The notes beneath the pieces were generated by a model, which was not told the DNA's origin, did no database searches, and was given only the letters and a program-made list of their open reading frames with translations. From Sphaerolaimus hirsutus (taxonomy: Eukaryota; Nematoda; Chromadorea; Monhysterida; Sphaerolaimidae), in NCBI GenBank assembly GCA_964036195.1, contig OZ038451.1, positions 5,026,529 through 5,090,528 on the forward strand: 64,000 bases of DNA, in the 5' to 3' direction. The position numbers were made by a program, and so were the translations under genes. Position 1 is the first letter of the stretch; each line of letters begins with the position of its first letter. Below are positions 19,701 to 28,826 of the stretch, piece after piece.

Positions 19701-20109
19701 CCCGGTCGATCTGCAAGAACCCGCTCCGCCCGTGCAAGAAGAAGAAAATGAGGTTCCGCCGCCGCCGGAAGAAGTTCAGGAGGTGGATGTGAGCGAACAA
19801 CGAGCGTCCCCTCAGCCAGACACTGACGTCGTCGTTCCCGCTCTCGATTCCCCAGACGTGCAAATGTTGCCGCCAGAAGAGCAGGAGGAGGAGTCAGAGA
19901 AAGTTCAGCCGCGCGCGGATGAAAAAGCGAGTTGTTCTCGGTCTCGGCGTCGGTATCGCGGTCGTCGTCGCTCTCCCTCGTCGAGTTCTTCCTCTTCCTC
20001 TAGTTCTTCGTCGGGTTCGTCAAAATCGGGATCGAGTGAGACCGATTCGGCCTCGGAGTCTGAACGCGCGCCGCCCGTACCGGCACACCAACAGAAAACG
20101 CTCCAGTGA
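16564..20109 (+). CDS. Superfamily-1 Upf1-like helicase, 1181 aa
   Basis: Numbering from the ATG at 16564: motif I PFGSGKT 420-426 (K425 binds phosphate), motif II DEAS 712-715 (Mg-ATP hydrolysis), motif III GDSKQL 741-746, motif IV around FYSAQ 891-895, motif V around ADRAQAREAHVV from 934 with VSCVRG, motif VI ERCNVATSRAK 981-991 with the arginine finger. The order and the RIGFLAMPERCNVATSRAK pattern match Upf1/DNA2/NAM7-like SF1B proteins, which move 5' to 3' on RNA or DNA. The 285 residues between motifs I and II are longer than in typical Upf1. About 420 residues precede motif I without a recognised domain. The C-terminus is Pro/Glu-rich, then Arg-rich with a 12-Ser run near 1139. An internal ATG at 16639 is an alternative start. 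It sits in the position where gypsy relatives carry env. Confidence 0.9.
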   Translation: MTLKCHCFWAALLSLFRKDRLTSPSMSQRRKQGGQENREGYHPYPAKWRYLRLRAAFTPSRYISAPPFKGADERDPGPEKLIFAHSENVMESDIHPHARQLGVAHVEYHAFDDAGKVNNFYWGHAYGVRIFSARQIEAGMEWKGEMNRNYLTSQLQLRSIFLAAANVCHEAHLRYTATRAKAVRAQVTWQNGPRGLIAIIRWERVHLNPAAAMRDTAEWHRNKAQGYMLNFTSPMSSLQIVEADPRGEERALTGRPQINLRTVSADITAEAVQLVAKPDVLVPQALSPHLLPNCDYMVRGSALSPSYNGRMEILERLCIMGPSGYRPTESNTGMLAAEDQVKMAVVLHKQLNQVETDWQRTLEKIESDGLYAEVRRGTCEDLLQAHQGDFRPQEGQGRVIASVIKSVRKTAPLLLMCDSPFGSGKTTVQSQCAYAVAFKFTEKNDPPNPLKRELPSDANKNALYHSTMITCSVNSAADESARRSLQSLADIGLPTLERVVEVLLRSRETWTAMDNKPNFETPGYARFCQVRAVFAIRVLSPLLEVDDRYVDMTLQQLPLLNLIAQNMPMHVIRLNDHWLTAYERFTTQRHICDTLNEIIANNQHPADIFEAIRSQLPLVRLSIDEDDEDDLVPLDDGQEEGVQAWGAAAGFVDDNQVWGKIYKREMRRLVRVATRLHKVVLNVLQPGQVHVTLDSSRDKRLQVLKYAAVFVDEASLADETAIFGAVSNARLPHNGLVLLFGDSKQLTRMVRPHSWIAPILKPDPSLINRLVEGVLCPILKLETVFRGHDALIQANSVAAYDGQLRAFHEYSQWRDTLPLMACGADQVPLSSVIVHMGFEMSEGVSVKNLTEVDIVVRVVQQFVILALNSEGENVVPWSDLESADSLLVVCFYSAQERRVIDELVRLSWAQLLGGEGFPGYLATPAFWRKKVITADRAQAREAHVVIVSCVRGSAPRVDATGHPSQRERDVMDRIGFLAMPERCNVATSRAKTARVVIMNAATVLHSEFFWRFVAVELGKGRVFAYHERHLWESNPLARFLGHWRSAPVDLQEPAPPVQEEENEVPPPPEEVQEVDVSEQRASPQPDTDVVVPALDSPDVQMLPPEEQEEESEKVQPRADEKASCSRSRRRYRGRRRSPSSSSSSSSSSSSGSSKSGSSETDSASESERAPPVPAHQQKTLQ

Positions 20110-20566
20110 GGAGGAAGTGATGGAGGTGGAACAGGAGCAAAGGGAACAAGGTGCTCAACAACAGGAACCGGCAATGGAAGGTCAACGGCAAGAGCAAGAA
20201 CCAGAGCCAGATACTGAAGAGGCCAACAATGCAATTATTGGAGAAAAATTGGATGAGTTAATTCAAATGGCGGGCGAGTTGAACACCGAGCTGGACGCTG
20301 AGCGACAGCAACAGTCCATGAGCCCAGACCGGCAGATGCTAAGACAAATGGACGCCATCCAGGAGGAGGCCAATGAATCTGCTGAGCCCATGCAGGAAGA
20401 TGAGCAGGAGCAGCCTGAGGAAGTGGCCGCACAGCAGCTGCAGCAACCTGTTCAGGTTGTTGTAGTTGGCGCGTCACCACCACCGCAAGAAGAACAGAGT
20501 CCGCCCCCGCCAGTGACTCCAACTTTGGCAGGTTTGGAGCCAGAGGAGGAGATGGAAGCGGAGTAA
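19919..20566 (+). CDS. Gln/Glu-rich acidic C-terminal ORF of the helicase block (215 aa frame)
   Basis: The frame overlaps the helicase ORF by 191 bases, again in the +1 frame. The first 65 codons look like an out-of-frame shadow of the Ser/Arg tail. From NRKRSSEEEVMEVEQEQ (about 20087) onward it is a plausible protein: acidic, Gln/Glu-rich, with coiled-coil-like heptads (ANNAIIGEKLDELIQMAGEL) and a Pro-rich acidic end (stop TAA 20564-20566). Either it is the true C-terminus of the helicase protein behind a +1 shift near 20080, or a small protein from the ATG at 20120. No family is recognised. Confidence 0.6.
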   Translation: MKKRVVLGLGVGIAVVVALPRRVLPLPLVLRRVRQNRDRVRPIRPRSLNARRPYRHTNRKRSSEEEVMEVEQEQREQGAQQQEPAMEGQRQEQEPEPDTEEANNAIIGEKLDELIQMAGELNTELDAERQQQSMSPDRQMLRQMDAIQEEANESAEPMQEDEQEQPEEVAAQQLQQPVQVVVVGASPPPQEEQSPPPPVTPTLAGLEPEEEMEAE

Positions 20567-20864
20567 TGGTAATTTAGGTGTACAGGAATTTTTTTTGTTT
20601 TTGTTTTTAGTCGTTTTTGTTGAGCGAACGTTTTACCAGTAGAATTGAACTTTTGTTGAATTGAAAATTGAATTTTCATTGAGTTTTACCAGTTCAAAAG
20701 TTTTTTTTTGTGTTCTCAACAAAGTGTGGAAAAATGCGTAATGGTTGTCAATAAATTTAAAATAGTTTTAAAAAAAAAATGGGAATTTATTTCAATTCGT
20801 TTCTTTAATAGTTTTGCTGTGTTTCGATTTTAGCCGGGAGGTAAAATGTATGGCTGGTGGAGTT
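20567..20864 (+). other. 3' untranslated part of the internal region, with polypurine tract candidate
   Basis: AT-rich, with a run of nine A near 20770. A purine-rich stretch GGGAGGTAAAA lies at about 20836-20846 and GGTGGAG lies just before the LTR. Neither is a strong polypurine tract, so the plus-strand primer site is uncertain. Confidence 0.4.
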
Positions 20865-23502
20865 TGTGAGCAAAAGTGGGTGTCCAAAAATTGTAAAATT
20901 TCAAAAATTTTAAGCGTAAATGTATATGTAGTACACTTAATGAATTTATGTAGAGGGTTGTTTACACTTCCGAGCTTACAATAATTTAAACATTTCAGTT
21001 CTACTTCGACGTTGGTTTTGGGCGATTCGGTGGGCGAACAACGTGGCGTTGACGTTTTCGGCTACGTCGCTGCGCTACGTCGGCAACGTGCATTTCCGTT
21101 TTTCCGGTGCCCCATTGTGTTATGTGTGTTTTTTTTTGGCCAAGGAAAGGATTGGAGGTATTGAGGATCTGACACAAAGTTGACGCTGTGATGTAAATAG
21201 TTGTTTTTATTTGTTTAGAATTTTTTTAATTAGGTAGTTTTTTTTAAGAAAGTGAGACAAGTGAATTGGCAACAATTTTAATTGTGACAGTTTAATTTGA
21301 AAGTATTTTTTCTATTTCTACTAGCGGTTTAGATTGCATAACAAAGTTTCAGTTATTTTTCTCTAAGTAAAAATAGTGACGCTGCAGTTACGTGTCGTAG
21401 TGCGTGAATGGTCAGTGATAACTGAGGGCACATAGGTTGAATTTTGACTAACTTTCGCTGCATTCTTTTGAAGTGCAGGCCGTGGCTATTGATCTAGTAT
21501 GTACTGTGCATTACTGCATTTCTGGATTGGGAAACAAAAGTTAATTTACAAGTGATTTTACAAAGGTACACTGATTATAGAGGTGCGATGATGATTGGTG
21601 TTGAAAATGAGAGGTAATTAAAAGAATCGAGTCTAACTCGACAGGCATGATCGCATGTCTAAATGCCTACTCCCTTGGCTTGTTGTGAGAACAGCCCAGT
21701 CCGCCGATCTCATCGAAACAAGCACCCATACAGTGACAAGTGTACTTATTTTTGAGTGAATTGAGCAGTTCGGTATTTTCGGGGTGTGGTTTTTGCACAG
21801 TGTGTATGGGATCAGAAAGCCGTGGCTGACTAATTAACATTCTGGTAGCAGAATGAGTGGTGTAGCAGCGAGAGTGGTCATTTTCGTGATAAGTGCCTTC
21901 GGTAGTTAATGGCTGTTGCGTTTCGGCATGTGGCAGTGGATTCACTTGAGTTTGTTTTTAGTTTTAAACTTCAAAAAAATCATGCAATCTAAACATGCAT
22001 TTGAGCTACAAAGATTGAAATTTATAAACTTTCAAGTTGCCAATCATTTGCGTTCGTATTTCTATTAAGCGTTATACCGACTTCATATTCATTTTAACTT
22101 TAGGTTTTATAGGGAATAGGTAAAACTCGAGTATGTTAATTTTTATTTGATTTTACGTTTGCAACTTCGTTATTTTTTATCTACCTAATCCTAGATTGAT
22201 TTTTTTTATTTATTTCCCTTTCCCCTAGAAAACTGATAACTTGACATTTGGATATTTAGGAATTTATGCAAATTTCGTGGTTGATCTTTATTATACAAAG
22301 AGATGAAATAATAAGCCGCTTGTTTTTCCTGTTTTTTCCCCGAATATTTTGATAAGTGTAAAGGTGATCTGATTTGAGTGCGTATTTATTTTATCACTCT
22401 GGTAGAATTTCCGCTAAGAGTCTTTAAAATGGTACCGTAATTCATTTTTTCCTTGACAGTCAGTGTGAAAGTTAATTTCGTTCGCCTTACCGGTATCCTA
22501 ATCTCATCATGGATTATCCCACTTACGACATTTTTTCGTTGTGCATTAATAATACGTGTGCTTCTTACGCTTTGGATATCAACGTCATTTTCGTTTATTA
22601 TACGCTCTTTTTGCTGATGGGATTATTGTTCGCGTGTCTATTTGTTTCGCTAATTGATGTGTGTTTCCCCGTTTGTGGAGGTGGTTTTGGGATTTCGGTA
22701 GAATTCGCTGAGTAAAATTTGAATCGCCCGCCATTTTTTTTCACGCTAAAACAAGTTTTTATAGTATCTCGTGTGTTTTTCCTGTTCTTTTTATTCTTGT
22801 CGCATTCGTTCATTTTCTCATTTTCTATTTTCGTACTCGCTCTTGTTCCCATCCCGATTTTTGGCGCGTGAATTCTTTGTGTTTTTGTGTAGTTGATCGA
22901 CGTATCCTGTAAACTGACGCCGTGAATAATTTTAGGTATGCCCGTTTTAAAATTCCGTGTGTCCGTAAAATCGTTTGTAAGCATGCTTCTCATGGTATGT
23001 GGAAGTGTTGTCTGGACTTGGCTTATGTTGTTGCGTATAAAAGCGTACCGTAATTTAGAGTAGGGGTCGATTCAGTCGAAATTGCTTCGGTTTCATTTTC
23101 TTGGAGTTTTTTCGAAGGTTTTGTGCCGCTGGTTAGAAACTCGCTCTCAGTGTGTTCCCTGTGTTCTATCTGAATGTGTGAATTCTGAGTCTAAAAATCG
23201 CCTAAAATAAAATCTCTTCTAAAAACTTCGGACCCCTTGGTGTAAATTAGACATTCAACTAATTGCTGGTGCGTTGATAAAAACGCCATTCGCTAAAAAG
23301 CTAACTTAATTGACGTAGCGTACACCTGTGATATTCACTTCGGTGAATTCACCATTGTGCGTTGCGAATTCAATCGGTAGTCGCTTTTCCGTTGCCTTAC
23401 TTTGTCGCTCATCCAACGGGTAGGTGTGAGATCGGTAAAACTTGGCAGTTTGCCATAGTGGAATTTGGTTGAGTAAAAAGTAGCCGGTGAAAATTCATGA
23501 CA
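20865..23502 (+). repeat. 3' long terminal repeat (2638 bp)
   Basis: It begins TGTGAGC and ends CATGACA, followed by the CTAG duplication. It is about 99.7% identical to the 5' LTR outside two small indels. It carries the TATA box at 23036 and AATAAA at 23206-23211, which would end the element transcript. Confidence 0.95.
22509..22715 (+). CDS. LTR-encoded small membrane protein ORF (68 aa), 3' LTR copy
   Basis: The same ORF as at 7243-7449, with Ala-to-Asp and Arg-to-Cys changes near the end of the hydrophobic segment. This copy lies in U3 of the 3' LTR, inside the predicted genomic RNA. No family is recognised. Confidence 0.35.
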   Translation: MDYPTYDIFSLCINNTCASYALDINVIFVYYTLFLLMGLLFACLFVSLIDVCFPVCGGGFGISVEFAE

Positions 23503-23526
23503 CTAGACTGCAAAGCGACGCAATGT

Positions 23527-23769
23527 GCCTACACACACTAGTTTTCACCGTGACTTCGTGTGAAAGCTGAAATTTTTATCAAATGCAAATTAATGAATTC
23601 GGTTGAATGATTTAATTTGATTAAATTTGAATTTAAATAAATGAAAGTTTAAGTTTGAAAATTTGAAAACTAAAACACATATAGCATACGATAAGAGTAG
23701 GCTGAATGTCGCCATGTGGCCATTTCAGTTTTCACATCAGTCACGGTGAAAACTAGTGTGTGTAGGGCC
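23527..23769. mobile_element. Foldback MITE, ACACACTAGTTTTCACC family
   Basis: The left end GCCTACACACACTAG and right end CTAGTGTGTGTAGGGC are inverted and extend inward through the TTTTCACCGTGAC / GTCACGGTGAAAA arms. The right duplicate (near 61425) lacks it. Other copies: 57461-57703, 48450-49726 (with a nested array) and 60464-61330 (with a nested element). Confidence 0.75.
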
Positions 23770-24112
23770 AATATTGCACTCGCTTTCGCAAATGTCCCCC
23801 TCGAGCAAATAAATATTGGGAAAGTCGTCTGAAAACGTAACGTCCCACCCAATCTATCCCAAAAAAATACAGCCGCCCGGCTGCGGCGACCCGAAATGCA
23901 AGAAGTGAATGGAAAAAGATGTGAAACGCGGGAAAATGTTCCGGGTTCAAACGGGACCCAGATTTCGATACAGACAGAACATACTGATTTTCTAAATAGT
24001 TCTGACAAATTGAACAGACCCTTTTTCCGATCTAAACAACTATTTTTGACGGAAGCAAGCATAGCAAACCGCGTTACCGGAAAGTTGAAACTTCGGGAAC
24101 CCGGGATCAATG

Positions 24113-24274
24113 GGCCCACACACACTACTTGACATCGACATCAAATGTGAACTGGTTCGGATCCTAATTCAAAGATTGCAGAAGAGCCAACGAACGACGT
24201 CCAAATGCATGCTTTGAATTGCGATCGGAACCAGTTGACATTTGGTGTCGATGTCAACTAGTGTGTGTGAGGCC
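24113..24274. mobile_element. Foldback MITE, ACACACTAGTTGACATC family
   Basis: It runs from GGCCCACACACACTACTTGAC to GTCAACTAGTGTGTGTGAGGCC, with arms matching for about 60 bases (AACTGGTTCGGATCC against GATCGGAACCAGTT). The right duplicate's copy is at 61768-61929, and a related private copy is at about 60055-60212. It shares the outer ACACACTAGT word with the TTTTCACC family but not the arms. Confidence 0.7.
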
Positions 24275-24469
24275 ATTCCCGATCCCGAAAACCGAGTTCC
24301 GATTGAACCCGAAATTCTGTAGCATAGATTCGTGTCCATAAGCCCAAATCGTGAACACTCCACAAGTTGATATGCGATTGCGTATTGGCTTCATGCACAG
24401 TAGTTTACGGTCGAAATTTCTGGCAACTGATAAATCAGCTGTGGGGGTAAATTTTTATCGGAATGGAAC

Positions 24470-24880
24470 AATGTGCCTGCGCGTGCGCACACTAGTTTTC
24501 ACCCGAAATTTGGATAACTCATAAAGCGGCTTTGAACGGAAATAGGCTACAGTAGTTAGGAAATCGAAAATGGTTCATTGGCCCTACACACTAGTTTTCT
24601 CCCGAGATTTTTATTTTTGGAAAACTCATGAATAAGCTTTGAACGCATTCGACTTTACCATAAGATGCCCATTAACTCCTGCAAATAGATGTGTCAACTG
24701 GTCTGTCAATTCAGAGTTCAGGTTCACGTGTCGCAGAGCGAACTTCCAATGCACTTGGCATAATATTTATTTGTCAGCATTGCCGCATGTGCATTTGGGG
24801 ATCGCTCAGCGACACGTGAAGCCGAAATCTGAGTTGACACAGACCAGTTGACACACGTGCGTCAACTAGTGTGCGGGGCG
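24470..24880. repeat. Cluster of related foldbacks (CACACTAGTTTTCACCC; GTCAACTGGTCTGTCAA)
   Basis: 24478-24605 carries two divergent CACACTAGTTTTC ends facing each other. 24690-24880 is a foldback with arms AACTCAGATTTC / GAAATCTGAGTTGACAC and GTGTCGCAGAGCGA words. Both also exist in the right duplicate (about 62115-62530) and, for the second, at about 28231-28660. No coding potential is supported. Confidence 0.5.
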
Positions 24881-24974
24881 TCATTGTGGTAAATTCAATT
24901 GCATACAAAGCTAATGTATGAGTTCTCAATTTTTTTCAAACTTCGATAGAGAAAAATAGTGTGTGGACCCACTC

Positions 24975-25192
24975 AGGTGCCGGTTCCGCAAGTGGAAAAG
25001 TTAAGAGTGAAGGGTTAAGAGTTGAGTAAAATGATAAATGATAAGTTCAGAGTAAAGTTAAAAGTTAAGAGTTGAGTAAAATCATTTGTCGTTTTACTCA
25101 ACTCTTAAATTTTCTCATAACTTGTCATTTGTCGTTTTACTCAACTCTTGAGTTTTAACTCTTAACTTTTCCACTTGCGGAACTGGCCCCTG
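24975..25192. mobile_element. Foldback MITE, CCAGTTCCGCAAGTGG family (GTTAAGAGTTGAG interior)
   Basis: The ends GCCGGTTCCGCAAGTGGAAA and TTTCCACTTGCGGAACTGGC are inverted. The interior is an array of GTTAAGAGTTGAGTAAAATG and its complement. The right duplicate lacks it (near 62625). Other copies with different interiors: 31215-31392, 39095-39486, 39715-39876. Confidence 0.75.
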
Positions 25193-25961
25193 GTCAACTC
25201 AGATATGTAAATGTGTTTAAAACACATAAACAATGTTTGGACGAAATTTTAACCGTAAAATAGTGTGTAGAGCCACATTCGCTTTGATAATGCTTACACT
25301 TGTTATATTGGTTGCATGTGCTTGAAAGCAATTAAAAGGTAGAACATTTCACGTTTTTCTTCACTTCGGCACAATCAATCGTAAATATGATACAGGAATT
25401 TTTCAACGATGTTTAAAATGAATTAAAAAATAAGCTTACAATGTGTGAAATGCGGTGAAATAGAACAGATGAAAACAAAGAGTATTTTTAAGCGTTACAT
25501 GCGCATGGAAAAGCGAAATAGTGCATGGAATGCCTCACGTAAATTTACGTATATAAACGATTATATTCATTTATTGAAAGAAATTAATAGTTATCAAAGA
25601 TGTGAATACAATTTTACATGAAAAACCATATTTTTGAAACTTTGTCAAAACACTACACAAATCTATCGTCACGCCACTTTTCGGTTGCTAAAAACGTCAG
25701 TCGAGAAATTATCGAATGCACTGCAATATGAATAAGCACGTCAAAATTAATTGTAACCTAATTAATGACCCGCCACACAAAACAATCAATAAATCAGTAG
25801 GAAGATGGATTTTGATAAATTTTTCTCTCCAAAAACGTAGTTCCAAATCCCAATAGCGACTGGAAAGGGGTTCTACTATATGCAATAACATGACTTGTGG
25901 CTGGAACGTTTCAGTAGCATTGTGTTAATCGAGTGACATATTCTAATTGAGACGGCAGGGC

Positions 25962-26128
25962 CCAGTTCCAAACTGTAAAATGACCAACAAATTTGATCAA
26001 ATGTCATGAAAAATGTGATGCCCGGTAAAATTTAGCTCAAGCTTTTTACCGAGAATTTGAAATCATCACATAACATGACAAAAATGAACTGACAATGTAC
26101 ATCTTACAGTGTGCGAGACTGCCCCGGG
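25962..26128. mobile_element. Diverged CAGTCCC-family foldback
   Basis: It runs from CAGTTCCAAACTGTAAAATGA to CTTACAGTGTGCGAGACTGCC, with inverted GTCATG words inside. It is present in both duplicates (right copy about 63390-63552). Confidence 0.5.
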
Positions 26129-26274
26129 GTGACGATTCTGGAAAATAACTAAAACAGATAAATATTTACATATTATTTATTGAAACCTTTTCAGTTGCGT
26201 ATTTAAAGGGTACACACCAGCTGCCACAAGTCATGTAGAACAATGTGGCAAATATAACAAAATGTTTTACAATC

Positions 26275-26540
26275 TACCGTAAATTCTCAATTAGCCCCCT
26301 TCGAGTAGTTTCCCCTGCTACCCGAGTGAGAGAATAATTACTTCCCCGGAAAAGTTCTCCCCTGCCAGATGGGTTTGCCAAAATTACCAGCCCCCCCAAA
26401 AAAAACATGGTTCATTCAACAAATTAATACAATTTAGTTGAAAATTCTGACGGTGAATTGATCCCCTTCCTTGAATAATTCCCCCCTCAAAGAAAAAATA
26501 TTCCACGGGGGGGGGGGGGGCTAATCGAGAATATACGGTA
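26275..26540. mobile_element. TACCGTAAATTCTC-ended foldback MITE
   Basis: TACCGTAAATTCTCAATTAG at the left faces CTAATCGAGAATATACGGTA at the right, with C-runs and G-runs just inside. The counterpart is 63703-63957. It resembles the CCGTATTT family in outer bases and C-rich subterminal parts. Confidence 0.7.
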
Positions 26541-27905
26541 ACCACGAAACTTGCATCAAAGACCAGTAAAAATCATGTCTGTGATCACTCCCAAATCACA
26601 CGATAAAGCATTTTTTCGATTAACGGATGTATGTTTTATGTATCTAAATACTGACAGCATACTTTAGTTGACAAATGAGTTGACAAAATGATTTAGTACA
26701 CGGGCGGTCGATTCACGATTTTATGCAACTTTATTGTGATCAATTCCACGGTCACATGAATATTGAAGACAATATGCGATGTAAGGATGGAAAATGCAAA
26801 ACATGAAAACAATACATCGTAAATCCACCTCCCAAAATATGGACACACTAGAAAAGTTGATTCATGCACTTTTTTTGCCAAGTCCGACAGTGTTTGTTTC
26901 CTAGAAAATGAACGTCGATCAATCAAAACTTAAAAAACCCTATCGCTAGAAAAAAATCACTAACACGGAAAATACAGGCGTCCAACATGCAAAAAACACC
27001 TAAATCAATAATATTTTTAATCAAAAACACTATTTATTTATGTCCAAATTTGTCTAATTATATTTACACAAAGTCACCAACCAGAGGGCAATGAATTATC
27101 ACCAAAAAGTCACAAGGGCCGTTCCAAAAGTATCGGGACACTCGATTAAGACATTGCGCTGCTGTGCGACGAAGTTTGGGAACGCTTGATGTACAACTGC
27201 AGTAGTTTTTTCTGCGAGAGAAGTGAGATTTTATGGATTTGGGAATTTTTGAGATATTTTGTTGAGCAAAAATATTGCAAAAAATAGTTTACGCAACGAA
27301 TCGAGAGTGAAAAGGCATAGAATTGAAATTTCGCTAGATATTACTCTATAAATGCCCGCTATGTGAAAGCACTTAATACACAATTTAAATTTAAAGTAAT
27401 TTCACAATAGACCATTTATTTACTATAATTTTTCTCCCTTTAAAAGAAACGAAACACGTAATTGACGTTGCATTTAGTATTCCCATTTTGATGCAAAATT
27501 TGTGGCAAATATCAACTGCCAAATGTTTGTCAGGCGAATATTCAGGTTAAAAGACATCCATAAAAGACACAAAAATATGTACAAGTAGACACTTTTGACA
27601 GCAGACAAAGACAATGCCCATAGAACGTACAGACTAAAGCATGCACCATACATCGATATTTGAAACTTTTCGTACACCTTGCAAACTTTTCCAGCGAAAT
27701 CAGTGAAGGTAAACAAATTTTGGCAAAATTCCAAGAGAAACAGCTAGCCAAAATGCAAAATAGGCAAATATTTTTTAAACAGCTCTCGAAGGCGCTAAAA
27801 ACTAAAAAAGCTTGGAAAAAAACTTCCCATGGATTCGTATGTTTCCTGCAAGCATTGGGTGGGGATCGCAGTAAAAGTGAAATCGATTTAAAAATTGGTT
27901 GTGCG
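26541..27905. other. AT-rich intergenic stretch, no gene recognised
   Basis: No conserved protein motif, RNA gene or clear element ends are seen. A 102-codon frame at 27660-27968 begins with a non-ATG codon and has no recognisable similarity. Confidence 0.4.
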
Positions 27906-27909
27906 TGTT

Positions 27910-28145
27910 CAAATGGGCCACCACACACTGGATGTCAACTGAATTCGTGTCAACTAAATGGCAACTGAATTTAAGTGATACTGTGATTTCAACTTATCTA
28001 TCAGATAGAGCATAGTTAATTTTACATCATGACACTTCATTTTCATTGTTCCTGTTAAGTGTGATGCTTTTTACAAACTTCTTGTTTTATTCAATTGACA
28101 CTGAGTTGACGCGAATTTGCGATGTCAACTAGTGTGTGTGGGCCC
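27910..28145. mobile_element. Foldback MITE, ACACACTAGTTGACATC family (second copy)
   Basis: GGCCACCACACACTGGATGTC at the left faces GATGTCAACTAGTGTGTGTG at the right, with the words AACTGAATT and TTCAATTGACA inside. The arms are less perfect than at 24113-24274. Confidence 0.55.
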
Positions 28146-28230
28146 AATACGACGCGGGGGTGCAGAATATTAAGTTTGTTTTTCCCAGCATAAATACAAA
28201 ATACGAATCTCGACCATTCAAATTGAAATC

Positions 28231-28660
28231 ATCTGTCAACTCAGATTTCAGCTCCACGTGTCGCACAGCGATTATACTCGGCGTACGTGATACTCTGCCC
28301 TCGCACTGATTTATGTCTCGTGTTGGAAGCGTGCCAATGAATTAAATCATGCGATTTCCGTAAAAATATGAAAAAATTCATCGATGTGAATATGTTAATG
28401 AATAACATTATAACAACAATCAATTTTGTCATCTTTTTATGAAACTCGGACGCGTTAACCATCGTTGGCACACTTCCAGCGGGAACCACGCGTGCAGGGT
28501 GTAAAGTAACCGGAGTATATCCAATGCACTTTCTGTAATATTTCTTTTTCAACATTGCCGCCATGTGCATTTGGAGACCGCTCTGGTACAATGAAGCCGA
28601 AATCTGAGTTGACACAGACCAGTTGACACATAATTGTCAACCAGTGAGTGGACCGCCGTT
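28231..28660. mobile_element. GTCAACTCAGATTTC foldback with a nested TACTCGG foldback
   Basis: The outer arms are CAACTCAGATTTCAGC and GCCGAAATCTGAGTTG. Inside, 28273-28519 is a complete TACTCGG-family copy in reverse orientation. Related outer copies without it occur at 24690-24880 and 62345-62530. Confidence 0.6.
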
Positions 28661-28826
28661 ACGGTAGATAATCTCACGCGAGAAATTATGCACCAAATCC
28701 ACTCCACCCATAGTGAGAAGAATGGCATGTGATGAGAAAAAAATATTTGGGTTTAGATCAGATTCAGATCAAAATTCACATGCCATATAGTATAAAAATT
28801 TCATTGCAAAGTTAGCGGTCAGAAGG

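Larger units (their letters stand above)
5600..23502 (+). mobile_element. Giant Ty3/gypsy-type LTR retrotransposon carrying an SF1 helicase
   Basis: The element is 17.9 kb: 5' LTR 5600-8236, internal region 8237-20864, 3' LTR 20865-23502. LTRs begin TGTGAGC and end ATGACA. The 4-bp target duplication CTAG is at 5596-5599 and 23503-23506. The right duplicate contains the empty site, CTTG at 61406-61409, with matching flanks on both sides, which confirms the boundaries. Gag-Pol occupies 8762-15491 and a second coding block occupies 16020-20566. Domain order PR-RT-RNaseH-IN, DD35E spacing and a GPY/F module place it in the Ty3/gypsy group. In place of env it has a Upf1-like helicase and an acidic protein. 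LTR divergence of about 0.3% implies very recent insertion. One frame break in RT and two in the second block mean this copy may not be autonomous, unless they are recoding sites or assembly errors. Confidence 0.95.
23503..26583. repeat. Segmental duplication, left copy, part 2
   Basis: It aligns directly with 61406-64000, starting exactly at the CTAG target duplication of the retrotransposon. The two copies share most small elements. A CCAGTTCCGC foldback at 24975-25192 is present only on the left. The similarity reaches the end of the window on the right, so the duplication extends beyond it. Confidence 0.85.

Noticed and set aside
15969..20234. Numerous minus-strand ORFs opposite the helicase block
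   Set aside because: Shadows of a GC-rich coding strand; the plus strand carries the SF1 motifs.
27660..27968. 102-codon plus-strand ORF rich in Lys
   Set aside because: Non-ATG start, no recognised motif, and it runs into a foldback end.
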